From assembly GCA_011947345.1 (NCBI GenBank), contig JAAVTG010000622.1, positions 1 through 18,404 on the forward strand: a DNA stretch of 18,404 nucleotides. Direction: 5' to 3'. Below, in pieces: positions 1-8,435 of the stretch (the first letter of the stretch is position 1; every line of letters begins with the position of its first letter). Source of the DNA: Phytophthora quininea (Eukaryota > Oomycota > Peronosporomycetes > Peronosporales > Peronosporaceae). Below the pieces are notes generated by a model. It saw only the letters and a list, made by a program, of their open reading frames with translations, made no database searches and had not been told where the DNA came from. The translations under genes and the position numbers were made by a program.

Positions 1-28
1 GTCGGTAGTTCAATCCTGCCTGGGGGCA
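1..28 (+). tRNA. tRNA-Thr: tRNA-Thr (3' end only, cut by window start)
   Basis: The first 28 bases are identical to the last 28 bases of the seven complete tRNA genes downstream. They cover the end of the variable loop, the T arm with loop TTCAATC, the 3' acceptor strand and discriminator A. The anticodon is outside the window, so identity is inferred from the other copies. Confidence 0.85.
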
Positions 29-100
29 CTCACTTTCCTGGCTTCCTTCCGAGTCGTCAATCGTCTCGAAGGTTGGCTCAGCGTGCTATCCCGGCACCCT

Positions 101-180
101 TTGCTCGGTTTTGCTCGGTTTTGCTCGGTCTTGCTCGGTTTTGCTCGGTCTTGCTCGGTCTTGCTCGGTTTTGCTCCGTC
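101..180 (+). repeat. 10-bp minisatellite TTGCTCGGT(T/C), present in every unit
   Basis: Eight copies of TTGCTCGGTT or TTGCTCGGTC follow the trailer here. The same tract lies at 1191-1270 (8 copies), 2296-2365 (7), 3379-3458 (8), 4480-4559 (8), 5583-5662 (8), 6661-6740 (8) and 7741-7820 (8). The order of the T- and C-ending copies is nearly the same in all units. The last copy reads TTGCTCCGTC in units 1, 5, 6, 7 and 8. Each T-ending copy creates a TTTT at the junction with the next. Confidence 0.95.
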
Positions 181-194
181 TTGCTGGCGCAGTC

Positions 195-245
195 GCCCGC
201 TTGCTTTGCTCGCTTGCTTTGCTCGCTTGCTTTGCTCGCTTGTTT
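195..245 (+). repeat. 13-bp minisatellite CGCTTGCTTTGCT, variable between units
   Basis: The motif CGCTTGCTTTGCT repeats about three and a half times shortly after the 10-bp tract. Units 1 to 5 keep the long form. Units 6 and 7 (about 5690-5706 and 6770-6786) have lost 26 bp. Unit 8 (about 7837-7862) has a different short form. This tract causes part of the unit length variation. Confidence 0.85.
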
Positions 246-379
246 GCCGTCCGCTTCGCCCCGCTCTTTGCCTGCCTCGTCGCAGCGTGCTGCAGTCCGC
301 TCGTGGGGTCCGCCACCAGCTCCAATGCTTCCATGGCCCGCTGCGTCATTTCTCTTTCGCCGAGCGCTGCAGCATATGC

Positions 380-423
380 GTCCCGTCGTACTCCACGTTG
401 CCACCCTCGTCTCTCGACGGGAC
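380..423 (+). repeat. 9-bp inverted repeat in the array spacer
   Basis: GTCCCGTCG at 380-388 and its perfect reverse complement CGACGGGAC at 415-423 flank a 26-nt interval. The same pair is kept in every complete unit, although the interval varies by a base or so. It could form a stem in RNA or DNA; no function is evident. Confidence 0.6.
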
Positions 424-662
424 ACGGCAGAGGCTGACAACTCCTCGTGCAGCCCGGCACAACTCACGAACCCGTTGTGTTACGATGTTGCGATGTTGCT
501 TTCGCGACAGCGCCCGGCGGGTGGATCGATACCCACTCACCCAACGTTTCTGCTCTGCTCTCATGCGTTGCCGATAATTCTCTGGTGCAGCCCTGGCCTC
601 AGTGTCGATCGTCGCTTTGCACACGGCCGCACGGTAGCAGCCAAGCTATGAACCGACCGGCA

Positions 663-680
663 GCAATACATGGGCAGCAA
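663..680 (+). repeat. Variable 15-bp repeat (AATACATGGGCAGC)
   Basis: The motif AATACATGGGCAGC occurs once here and in unit 3 (about 2855) and twice in units 2, 6 and 7 (about 1757, 6120, 7200). Units 4 and 5 carry partly deleted second copies (about 3945 and 5042). It lies just before the constant block and accounts for the rest of the unit length variation. Confidence 0.75.
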
Positions 681-712
681 TGCGGACGAGAGGGGACGGA
701 GGAGGGATCGAA

Positions 713-1046
713 GTGGAGACGCGTAGAGCCACGGTTTGGGATCTCAACGAAGCCGTGACCAAGCCGCAGGACATTGAGACCGTGTCTTCGGGCGTGGGTG
801 GCGCGACAGCAGAGCTATGGCTCGATAAGACGCCTCTGCGGGAAGGCAGCGAGCGAGCGAGCAAGCGATCGAGTAGTTTGTGCGGGTGGCGAGGGCGGTC
901 GATACGTTGGGTTTTGGGACACGTGACGCACGGTGAGGCTAGCTTGGGATCTGCGCTTGGTAATGTGGCCAGTGGGGAGCGCGTGCGGTTGCTGTGGGCG
1001 CCGATCTGAGGCGGTGAGGAAATTTGAGAAGTGTCGACTTTACAGA
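713..1046 (+). other. Constant 334-bp block upstream of each tRNA
   Basis: From GTGGAGACGCG to the base before the tRNA the distance is 334 bp in the units I measured, with no indel in any of the seven copies and a single substitution (GAGCC to GAGTC in the unit before 7597). The block contains one open plus-strand frame of about 98 codons, which stops at 1009, 37 bases before the tRNA, and a CACGTG palindrome at 920-925. It may hold upstream promoter elements for the tRNA. The open frame could be real, but in the copy at 2901-3197 a 2-bp deletion just upstream removes the in-frame ATG, so I do not call a gene. Confidence 0.5.
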
Positions 1047-1118
1047 GCCCCTATAGCTCAGTGGTAGAGCACCCGCTTAGTAAGCGGAAGGTCGGTAGTT
1101 CAATCCTGCCTGGGGGCA
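1047..1118 (+). tRNA. tRNA-Thr: tRNA-Thr (anticodon AGT)
   Basis: This 72-nt gene folds as a complete cloverleaf. The acceptor stem is GCCCCTA pairing with TGGGGGC, with one T-G pair, and the discriminator is A. The D stem is GCTC/GAGC with a 7-nt loop containing GG. The anticodon loop is TTAGTAA, giving anticodon AGT (decodes ACU, and ACC/ACA if A34 becomes inosine). The variable loop is 5 nt and the T stem is GGTAG/CTGCC around TTCAATC. G1-C72, C2-G71, G35, U36 and A73 agree with known threonine identity elements. The A box (TAGCTCAGTGG) and B box (about GTAGTTCAATCC) are the expected TFIIIC sites. There is no intron and no encoded CCA, as in eukaryotic nuclear tRNAs. The outermost anticodon-stem pair is a C-A mismatch (27/43). 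No T4 tract lies close behind the gene. Confidence 0.97.
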
Positions 1119-1198
1119 CTCACTTTCCTGGCTTCCTTCCGAGTCGTCAATCGTCTCGAAGGTTGGCTTGGCGTGCTATCCCGGCACCCTTTGCTCGG

Positions 1199-1212
1199 TT
1201 TTGCTCGGTTTT
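1199..1212 (+). terminator. Candidate Pol III terminator region (T4 tracts in minisatellite)
   Basis: TTTT at 1199-1202 and 1209-1212 are the first runs of four or more T after the tRNA at 1047-1118. The equivalent first T4 lies exactly 80 nt after the tRNA in every unit (109, 2304, 3387, 4488, 5591, 6669, 7749). Pol III normally stops at four or more T on the non-template strand, so these are the likely stops, with back-up T4 tracts in later minisatellite copies. This is inference; the trailer would be unusually long. Confidence 0.45.
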
Positions 1213-2151
1213 GCTCGGTCTTGCTCGGTTTTGCTCGGTCTTGCTCGGTCTTGCTCGGTCTTGCTCGGTCTTGCTGGCGCAGTCGCCCGCTTGCTTTGCT
1301 CGCTTGCTTTGCTCGCTTGCTTTGCTCGCTTGTTTGCCGTCCGCTTCGCCCCGCTCTTTGCCTGCCTCGTCGCAGCGTGCTGCAGTCCGCTCGTGGGGTC
1401 CGCCACCAGCTCAATGCTTCCATGGCCCGCTGCGTCATTTCTCTTTCGCCGAGCGCTGCAGCATATGCGTCCCGTCGTACTCCACGTTGCCACCCCCTCG
1501 TCTCTCGACGGGACACGGCAGAGGCTGACAACTCCTCGTGCAGCCCGGCACAACTCACGAACCCGTTGTGTTACGATGTTGCGATGTTGCTTTCGCGACA
1601 GCGCCCGGCGGGTGGATCGATACCCACTCACCCAACGTTTCTGCTCTGCTCTCATGCGTTGCCGATAATTCTCTGGTGCAGCCCTGGCCTCAGTGTCGAT
1701 CGTCGCTTTGCACACGGCCGCACGGTAGCAGCCAAGCTATGAACCGACCGGCAGCAATACATGGGCAGCAATACATGGGCAGCAATGCGGACGAGAGGGG
1801 ACGGAGGAGGGATCGAAGTGGAGACGCGTAGAGCCACGGTTTGGGATCTCAACGAAGCCGTGACCAAGCCGCAGGACATTGAGACCGTGTCTTCGGGCGT
1901 GGGTGGCGCGACAGCAGAGCTATGGCTCGATAAGACGCCTCTGCGGGAAGGCAGCGAGCGAGCGAGCAAGCGATCGAGTAGTTTGTGCGGGTGGCGAGGG
2001 CGGTCGATACGTTGGGTTTTGGGACACGTGACGCACGGTGAGGCTAGCTTGGGATCTGCGCTTGGTAATGTGGCCAGTGGGGAGCGCGTGCGGTTGCTGT
2101 GGGCGCCGATCTGAGGCGGTGAGGAAATTTGAGAAGTGTCGACTTTACAGA

Positions 2152-2223
2152 GCCCCTATAGCTCAGTGGTAGAGCACCCGCTTAGTAAGCGGAAGGTCGG
2201 TAGTTCAATCCTGCCTGGGGGCA
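2152..2223 (+). tRNA. tRNA-Thr: tRNA-Thr (anticodon AGT), array copy 3
   Basis: Identical by eye to the copy at 1047-1118, including anticodon AGT in loop TTAGTAA and the C27-A43 mismatch. The first downstream T4 tract is at 2304-2307, 80 nt after the gene. Confidence 0.97.
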
Positions 2224-3234
2224 CTCACTTTCCTGGCTTCCTTCCGAGTCGTCAATCGTCTCGAAGGTTGGCTTGGCGTGCTATCCCGGCACCCTTTGCT
2301 CGGTTTTGCTCGGTTTTGCTCGGTCTTGCTCGGTTTTGCTCGGTCTTGCTCGGTCTTGCTCGGTCTTGCTGGCGCAGTCGCCCGCTTGCTTTGCTCGCTT
2401 GCTTTGCTCGCTTGCTTTGCTCGCTTGTTTGCCGTCCGCTTCGCCCCGCTCTTTGCCTGCCTCGTCGCAGCGTGCTGCAGTCCGCTCGTGGGGTCCGCCA
2501 CCAGCTCCAATGCTTCCATGGCCCGCTGCGTCATTTCTCTTTCGCCGAGCGCTGCAGCATATGCGTCCCGTCGTACTCCACGTTGCCACCCCTCGTCTCT
2601 CGACGGGACACGGCAGAGGCTGACAACTCCTCGTGCAGCCCGGCACAACTCACGAACCCGTTGTGTTACGATGTTGCGATGTTGCTTTCGCGACAGCGCC
2701 CGGCGGGTGGATCGATACCCACTCACCCAACGTTTCTGCTCTGCTCTCATGCGTTGCCGATAATTCTCTGGTGCAGCCCTGGCCTCAGTGTCGATCGTCG
2801 CTTTGCACACGGCCGCACGGTAGCAGCTAAGCTATGAACCGACCGGCCGGCAGCAATACATGGGCAGCAATGCGGACGAGGGGACGGAGGAGGGATCGAA
2901 GTGGAGACGCGTAGAGCCACGGTTTGGGATCTCAACGAAGCCGTGACCAAGCCGCAGGACATTGAGACCGTGTCTTCGGGCGTGGGTGGCGCGACAGCAG
3001 AGCTATGGCTCGATAAGACGCCTCTGCGGGAAGGCAGCGAGCGAGCGAGCAAGCGATCGAGTAGTTTGTGCGGGTGGCGAGGGCGGTCGATACGTTGGGT
3101 TTTGGGACACGTGACGCACGGTGAGGCTAGCTTGGGATCTGCGCTTGGTAATGTGGCCAGTGGGGAGCGCGTGCGGTTGCTGTGGGCGCCGATCTGAGGC
3201 GGTGAGGAAATTTGAGAAGTGTCGACTTTACAGA

Positions 3235-3306
3235 GCCCCTATAGCTCAGTGGTAGAGCACCCGCTTAGTAAGCGGAAGGTCGGTAGTTCAATCCTGCCTG
3301 GGGGCA
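3235..3306 (+). tRNA. tRNA-Thr: tRNA-Thr (anticodon AGT), array copy 4
   Basis: Identical by eye to the other copies. The first downstream T4 tract is at 3387-3390. The upstream flank AAATTTGAGAAGTGTCGACT is the same as in all other units. Confidence 0.97.
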
Positions 3307-4335
3307 CTCACTTTCCTGGCTTCCTTCCGAGTCGTCAATCGTCTCGAAGGTTGGCTTGGCGTGCTATCCCGGCACCCTTTGCTCGGTTTTGCTCGGTTTT
3401 GCTCGGTCTTGCTCGGTTTTGCTCGGTCTTGCTCGGTCTTGCTCGGTCTTGCTCGGTCTTGCTGGCGCAGTCGCCCGCTTGCTTTGCTCGCTTGCTTTGC
3501 TCGCTTGCTTTGCTCGCTTGTTTGCCGTCCGCTTCGCCCCGCTCTTTGCCTGCCTCGTCGCAGCGTGCTGCAGTCCGCTCGTGGGGTCCGCCACCAGCTC
3601 CAATGCTTCCATGGCCCGCTGCGTCATTTCTCTTCCGCCGAGCGCTGCAGCATATGCGTCCCGTCGTACTCCACGTTGCCACCCCTCGTCTCTCGACGGG
3701 ACACGGCAGAGGCTGACAACTCCTCGTGCAGCCCGGCACAACTCACGAACCCGTTGTGTTACGATGTTGCGATGTTGCTTTCGCGACAGCGCCCGGCGGG
3801 TGGATCGATACCCACTCACCCAACGTTTCTGCTCTGCTCTCATGCGTTGCCGATAATTCTCTGGTGCAGCCCTGGCCTCAGTGTCGATCGTCGCTTTGCA
3901 CACGACCGCACGGTAGCAGCCAAGCTATGAACCGACCGGCAGCAATACATGGGCAAACATGGGCAGCAATGCGGACGAGAGGGGACGGAGGAGGGATCGA
4001 AGTGGAGACGCGTAGAGCCACGGTTTGGGATCTCAACGAAGCCGTGACCAAGCCGCAGGACATTGAGACCGTGTCTTCGGGCGTGGGTGGCGCGACAGCA
4101 GAGCTATGGCTCGATAAGACGCCTCTGCGGGAAGGCAGCGAGCGAGCGAGCAAGCGATCGAGTAGTTTGTGCGGGTGGCGAGGGCGGTCGATACGTTGGG
4201 TTTTGGGACACGTGACGCACGGTGAGGCTAGCTTGGGATCTGCGCTTGGTAATGTGGCCAGTGGGGAGCGCGTGCGGTTGCTGTGGGCGCCGATCTGAGG
4301 CGGTGAGGAAATTTGAGAAGTGTCGACTTTACAGA

Positions 4336-4407
4336 GCCCCTATAGCTCAGTGGTAGAGCACCCGCTTAGTAAGCGGAAGGTCGGTAGTTCAATCCTGCCT
4401 GGGGGCA
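4336..4407 (+). tRNA. tRNA-Thr: tRNA-Thr (anticodon AGT), array copy 5
   Basis: Identical by eye to the other copies. The first downstream T4 tract is at 4488-4491. Confidence 0.97.
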
Positions 4408-5438
4408 CTCACTTTCCTGGCTTCCTTCCGAGTCGTCAATCGTCTCGAAGGTTGGCTTGGCGTGCTATCCCGGCACCCTTTGCTCGGTTTTGCTCGGTTT
4501 TGCTCGGTCTTGCTCGGTTTTGCTCGGTCTTGCTCGGTCTTGCTCGGTCTTGCTCCGTCTTGCTGGCGCAGTCGCCCGCTTGCTTTGCTCGCTTGCTTTG
4601 CTCGCTTGCTTTGCTCGCTTGTTTGCCGTCCGCTTCGCCCCGCTCTTTGCCTGCCTCGTCGCAGCGTGCTGCAGTCCGCCTGTGGGGTCCGCCACCAGCT
4701 CCAATGCTTCCATGGCCCGCTGCGTCATTTCTCTTTCGCCGAGCGCTGCAGCATATGCGTCCCGTCGTACTCCACGTTGCCACCCCTCGTCTCTCGACGG
4801 GACACGGCAGAGGCTGACAACTCCTCGTGCAGCCCGGCACAACTCACGAACCCGTTGTGTTACGATGTTGCGATGTTGCTTTCGCGACAGCGCCCGGCGG
4901 GTGGATCGATACCCACTCACCCAACGTTTCTGCTCTGCTCTCATGCGTTGCCGATAATTCTCTGTGCAGCCCTGGCCTCAGTGTCGATCGTCGCTTTGCA
5001 CACGGCCGCACGGTAGCAGCCAAGCTATGAACCGACCGGCAGCAATACATGGCAGCAATACATGGGCAGCAATGCGGACGAGAGGGGACGGAGGAGGGAT
5101 CGAAGTGGAGACGCGTAGAGCCACGGTTTGGGATCTCAACGAAGCCGTGACCAAGCCGCAGGACATTGAGACCGTGTCTTCGGGCGTGGGTGGCGCGACA
5201 GCAGAGCTATGGCTCGATAAGACGCCTCTGCGGGAAGGCAGCGAGCGAGCGAGCAAGCGATCGAGTAGTTTGTGCGGGTGGCGAGGGCGGTCGATACGTT
5301 GGGTTTTGGGACACGTGACGCACGGTGAGGCTAGCTTGGGATCTGCGCTTGGTAATGTGGCCAGTGGGGAGCGCGTGCGGTTGCTGTGGGCGCCGATCTG
5401 AGGCGGTGAGGAAATTTGAGAAGTGTCGACTTTACAGA

Positions 5439-5510
5439 GCCCCTATAGCTCAGTGGTAGAGCACCCGCTTAGTAAGCGGAAGGTCGGTAGTTCAATCCTG
5501 CCTGGGGGCA
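5439..5510 (+). tRNA. tRNA-Thr: tRNA-Thr (anticodon AGT), array copy 6
   Basis: Identical by eye to the other copies. The first downstream T4 tract is at 5591-5594. The unit that follows carries a 26-bp shorter 13-bp minisatellite. Confidence 0.97.
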
Positions 5511-6516
5511 CTCACTTTCCTGGCTTCCTTCCGAGTCGTCAATCGTCTCGAAGGTTGGCTTGGCGTGCTATCCCGGCACCCTTTGCTCGGTTTTGCTCGG
5601 TTTTGCTCGGTCTTGCTCGGTTTTGCTCGGTCTTGCTCGGTCTTGCTCGGTCTTGCTCCGTCTTGCTGGCGCAGTCGCCCGCTTGCTTTGCTCGCTTGCT
5701 TTGCCGTCCGCTTCGCCCCGCTCTTTGCCTGCCTCGTCGCAGCGTGCTGCAGTCCGCTCGTGGGGTCCGCCACCAGCTCCAATGCTTCCATGGCCCGCTG
5801 CGTCATTTCTCTTTCGCCGAGCGCTGCAGCATATGCGTCCCGTCGTACTCCACGTTGCCACCCCTCGTCTCTCGACGGGACACGGCAGAGGCTGACAACT
5901 CCTCGTGCAGCCCGGCACAACTCACGAACCCGTTGTGTTACGATGTTGCGATGTTGCTTTCGCGACAGCGCCCGGCGGGTGGATCGATACCCACTCACCC
6001 AACGTTTCTGCTCTGCTCTCATGCGTTGCCGATAATTCTCTGGTGCAGCCCTGGCCTCAGTGTCGATCGTCGCTTTGCACGGCCGCACGGTAGCAGCCAA
6101 GCTATGAACCGACCGGCAGCAATACATGGGCAGCAATACATGGGCAGCAATGCGGACGAGAGGGGACGGAGGAGGGATCGAAGTGGAGACGCGTAGAGCC
6201 ACGGTTTGGGATCTCAACGAAGCCGTGACCAAGCCGCAGGACATTGAGACCGTGTCTTCGGGCGTGGGTGGCGCGACAGCAGAGCTATGGCTCGATAAGA
6301 CGCCTCTGCGGGAAGGCAGCGAGCGAGCGAGCAAGCGATCGAGTAGTTTGTGCGGGTGGCGAGGGCGGTCGATACGTTGGGTTTTGGGACACGTGACGCA
6401 CGGTGAGGCTAGCTTGGGATCTGCGCTTGGTAATGTGGCCAGTGGGGAGCGCGTGCGGTTGCTGTGGGCGCCGATCTGAGGCGGTGAGGAAATTTGAGAA
6501 GTGTCGACTTTACAGA

Positions 6517-6588
6517 GCCCCTATAGCTCAGTGGTAGAGCACCCGCTTAGTAAGCGGAAGGTCGGTAGTTCAATCCTGCCTGGGGGCA
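6517..6588 (+). tRNA. tRNA-Thr: tRNA-Thr (anticodon AGT), array copy 7
   Basis: Identical by eye to the other copies. The first downstream T4 tract is at 6669-6672. Its unit shares the 26-bp deletion with the preceding unit. Confidence 0.97.
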
Positions 6589-7596
6589 CTCACTTTCCTG
6601 GCTTCCTTCCGAGTCGTCAATCGTCTCGAAGGTTGGCTTGGCGTGCTATCCCGGCACCCTTTGCTCGGTTTTGCTCGGTTTTGCTCGGTCTTGCTCGGTT
6701 TTGCTCGGTCTTGCTCGGTCTTGCTCGGTCTTGCTCCGTCTTGCTGGCGCAGTCGCCCGCTTGCTTTGCTCGCTTGCTTTGCCGTCCGCTTCGCCCCGCT
6801 CTTTGCCTGCCTCGTCGCAGCGTGCTGCAGTCCGCTCGTGGGGTCCGCCACCAGCTCCAATGCTTCCATGGCCCGCTGCGTCATTTCTCTTTCGCCGAGC
6901 GCTGCAGCATATGCGTCCCGTCGTACTCCACGTTGCCACCCCTCGTCTCTCGACGGGACACGGCAGAGGCTGACAACTCCTCGTGCAGCCCGGCACAACT
7001 CACGAACCCGTTGTGTTACGATGTTGCGATGTTGCTTTCGCGACAGCGCCCGGCGGGTGGATCGATACCCACTCACCCAACGTTTCTGCTCTGCTCTCAT
7101 GCGTTGCCGATAATTCTCTGGTGCAGCCGTGGCCTCAATGTCGATCGTCGCTTTGCACACGACCGCACGGTAGCAGCCAAGCTATGAACCGACCGGCAGC
7201 AATACATGGGCAGCAATACATGGGCAGCAATGCGGACGAGAGGGGACGGAGGAGGGATCGAAGTGGAGACGCGTAGAGTCACGGTTTGGGATCTCAACGA
7301 AGCCGTGACCAAGCCGCAGGACATTGAGACCGTGTCTTCGGGCGTGGGTGGCGCGACAGCAGAGCTATGGCTCGATAAGACGCCTCTGCGGGAAGGCAGC
7401 GAGCGAGCGAGCAAGCGATCGAGTAGTTTGTGCGGGTGGCGAGGGCGGTCGATACGTTGGGTTTTGGGACACGTGACGCACGGTGAGGCTAGCTTGGGAT
7501 CTGCGCTTGGTAATGTGGCCAGTGGGGAGCGCGTGCGGTTGCTGTGGGCGCCGATCTGAGGCGGTGAGGAAATTTGAGAAGTGTCGACTTTACAGA

Positions 7597-7668
7597 GCCC
7601 CTATAGCTCAGTGGTAGAGCACCCGCTTAGTAAGCGGAAGGTCGGTAGTTCAATCCTGCCTGGGGGCA
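7597..7668 (+). tRNA. tRNA-Thr: tRNA-Thr (anticodon AGT), last array copy
   Basis: Identical by eye to the other copies. This is the last tRNA of the array; only about 256 bp of its 3' spacer remain before the array breaks off. The trailer and the first T4 tract (7749-7752) are still present, so it should be as expressible as the others. Confidence 0.97.
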
Positions 7669-7924
7669 CTCACTTTCCTGGCTTCCTTCCGAGTCGTCAA
7701 TCGTCTCGAAGGTTGGCTTGGCGTGCTATCCCGGCACCCTTTGCTCGGTTTTGCTCGGTTTTGCTCGGTCTTGCTCGGTTTTGCTCGGTCTTGCTCGGTC
7801 TTGCTCGGTCTTGCTCCGTCTTGCTGGCGCAGTCGCCCGCTTGCTTTGCTTTGCTCGCTTGTTTGCCGTCCGCTTCGCCCCGCTCTTTGCCTGCCTCGTC
7901 GCAGCGTGCTGCAGTCCGCTCGTG

Positions 7925-8051
7925 AGGGTCTGCGAACTAGTTTAGGTGTAGAATTGACCAAAAAACGAATGGTTTAACTGGTATGGACTGATTTCGAGGC
8001 CTAGTGGTATCCTGTTGAAACGTTTTTACAAATCTAGCCGGTGACATCAAC
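7925..8051. other. Array edge and AT-richer flank, no gene seen
   Basis: The sequence changes at about 7924 from GC-rich array to AT-richer unique sequence. I see no target-site duplication, inverted repeat or gene here. ACAAATCTAGCCG at 8028-8040 recurs exactly at 14997-15009. Confidence 0.5.
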
Positions 8052-8435
8052 ATGAAGTTGATGGTGCTGGAGTTGTTGGTACCTGTCTATCCATCTGTGA
8101 CGACATGGACGTACCCCTGCTTCATAATTAAGTTAACGACGAAGATCTGGTGCAGTTCATCTCGTGCACGCTTTAGCAACACAACGCTAAATTTATTACG
8201 TGATGGGAATTTCATGATAGAAGCCGTCATGACAACGACTTCACTAAAACTCGATACCTCTACGAAAATAAATGGGAAAGCACAGACGAACACCTCTTAC
8301 GCCAGTGCCATTTTGAATGCGTCTTGGTTCGTGTCGCTGGGTGGATGCGCGGTACTCGTGGCTTTAGCTTGTCGGAGAACTTGTGTCGGTCGAAATTCAT
8401 CTAGCGCGTCTCTTGCAGCATTTGGGCACTGCTGA
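8052..8435 (+). CDS. Weak hypothetical ORF, 127 aa
   Basis: An ATG-initiated frame of 127 codons with one hydrophobic stretch near residues 88-106 (around FVSLGGCAVLVALAC). I do not recognise the protein. A second frame over 8210-8400 is also mostly open, and no promoter, splice or homology signal favours this one. It may be a chance ORF or part of a decayed gene. The N-terminus is not a convincing signal peptide. Confidence 0.15.
   Translation: MKLMVLELLVPVYPSVTTWTYPCFIIKLTTKIWCSSSRARFSNTTLNLLRDGNFMIEAVMTTTSLKLDTSTKINGKAQTNTSYASAILNASWFVSLGGCAVLVALACRRTCVGRNSSSASLAAFGHC

Larger units (their letters stand above)
1..7924 (+). repeat. Tandem array of ~1.1 kb units, each with one tRNA-Thr
   Basis: The same GC-rich unit repeats head to tail. 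The distances between successive tRNA starts (1047, 2152, 3235, 4336, 5439, 6517, 7597) are 1105, 1083, 1101, 1103, 1078 and 1080 bp. The first unit is cut by the window start and the last is broken off near 7924, where CTCGTG is followed by unrelated sequence instead of the usual GGGTCCGCC. Unit order is tRNA, 80-nt trailer, 10-bp minisatellite, 13-bp minisatellite, spacer with a 9-bp inverted repeat, a 15-bp repeat of variable copy number, then a constant 334-bp block before the next tRNA. Units differ by a few substitutions and by indels, mostly in the short repeats. Such near-identity suggests recent amplification or ongoing homogenisation (inference). The array continues to the left of the window. 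Confidence 0.97.

Noticed and set aside
101..245. CRISPR-like array
   Set aside because: The short repeats are contiguous 10- and 13-bp minisatellites without unique spacers, in eukaryotic DNA.
29..1046. A 5S rRNA, U6 or second tRNA gene in the array spacer
   Set aside because: I scanned both strands for the characteristic starts and box A/B pairs and saw none apart from the tRNA-Thr.
1031..1528. Long plus-strand frames starting just before each tRNA and running through it (for example residues YSSVVEHPLSKRKVGSSILPGG region)
   Set aside because: The frame translates the tRNA gene itself, a well-known annotation artefact. Lengths change from unit to unit with each spacer indel (114 to 257 codons), so there is no protein constraint.
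5492..6334. A 280-codon minus-strand frame and its shorter relatives in other units
   Set aside because: It exists only in the one unit where indels happen to join two frames. In other units the same sequence gives separate frames of 72 to 201 codons. GC-rich minisatellites such as SKTEQDRAR-type repeats keep stops rare.
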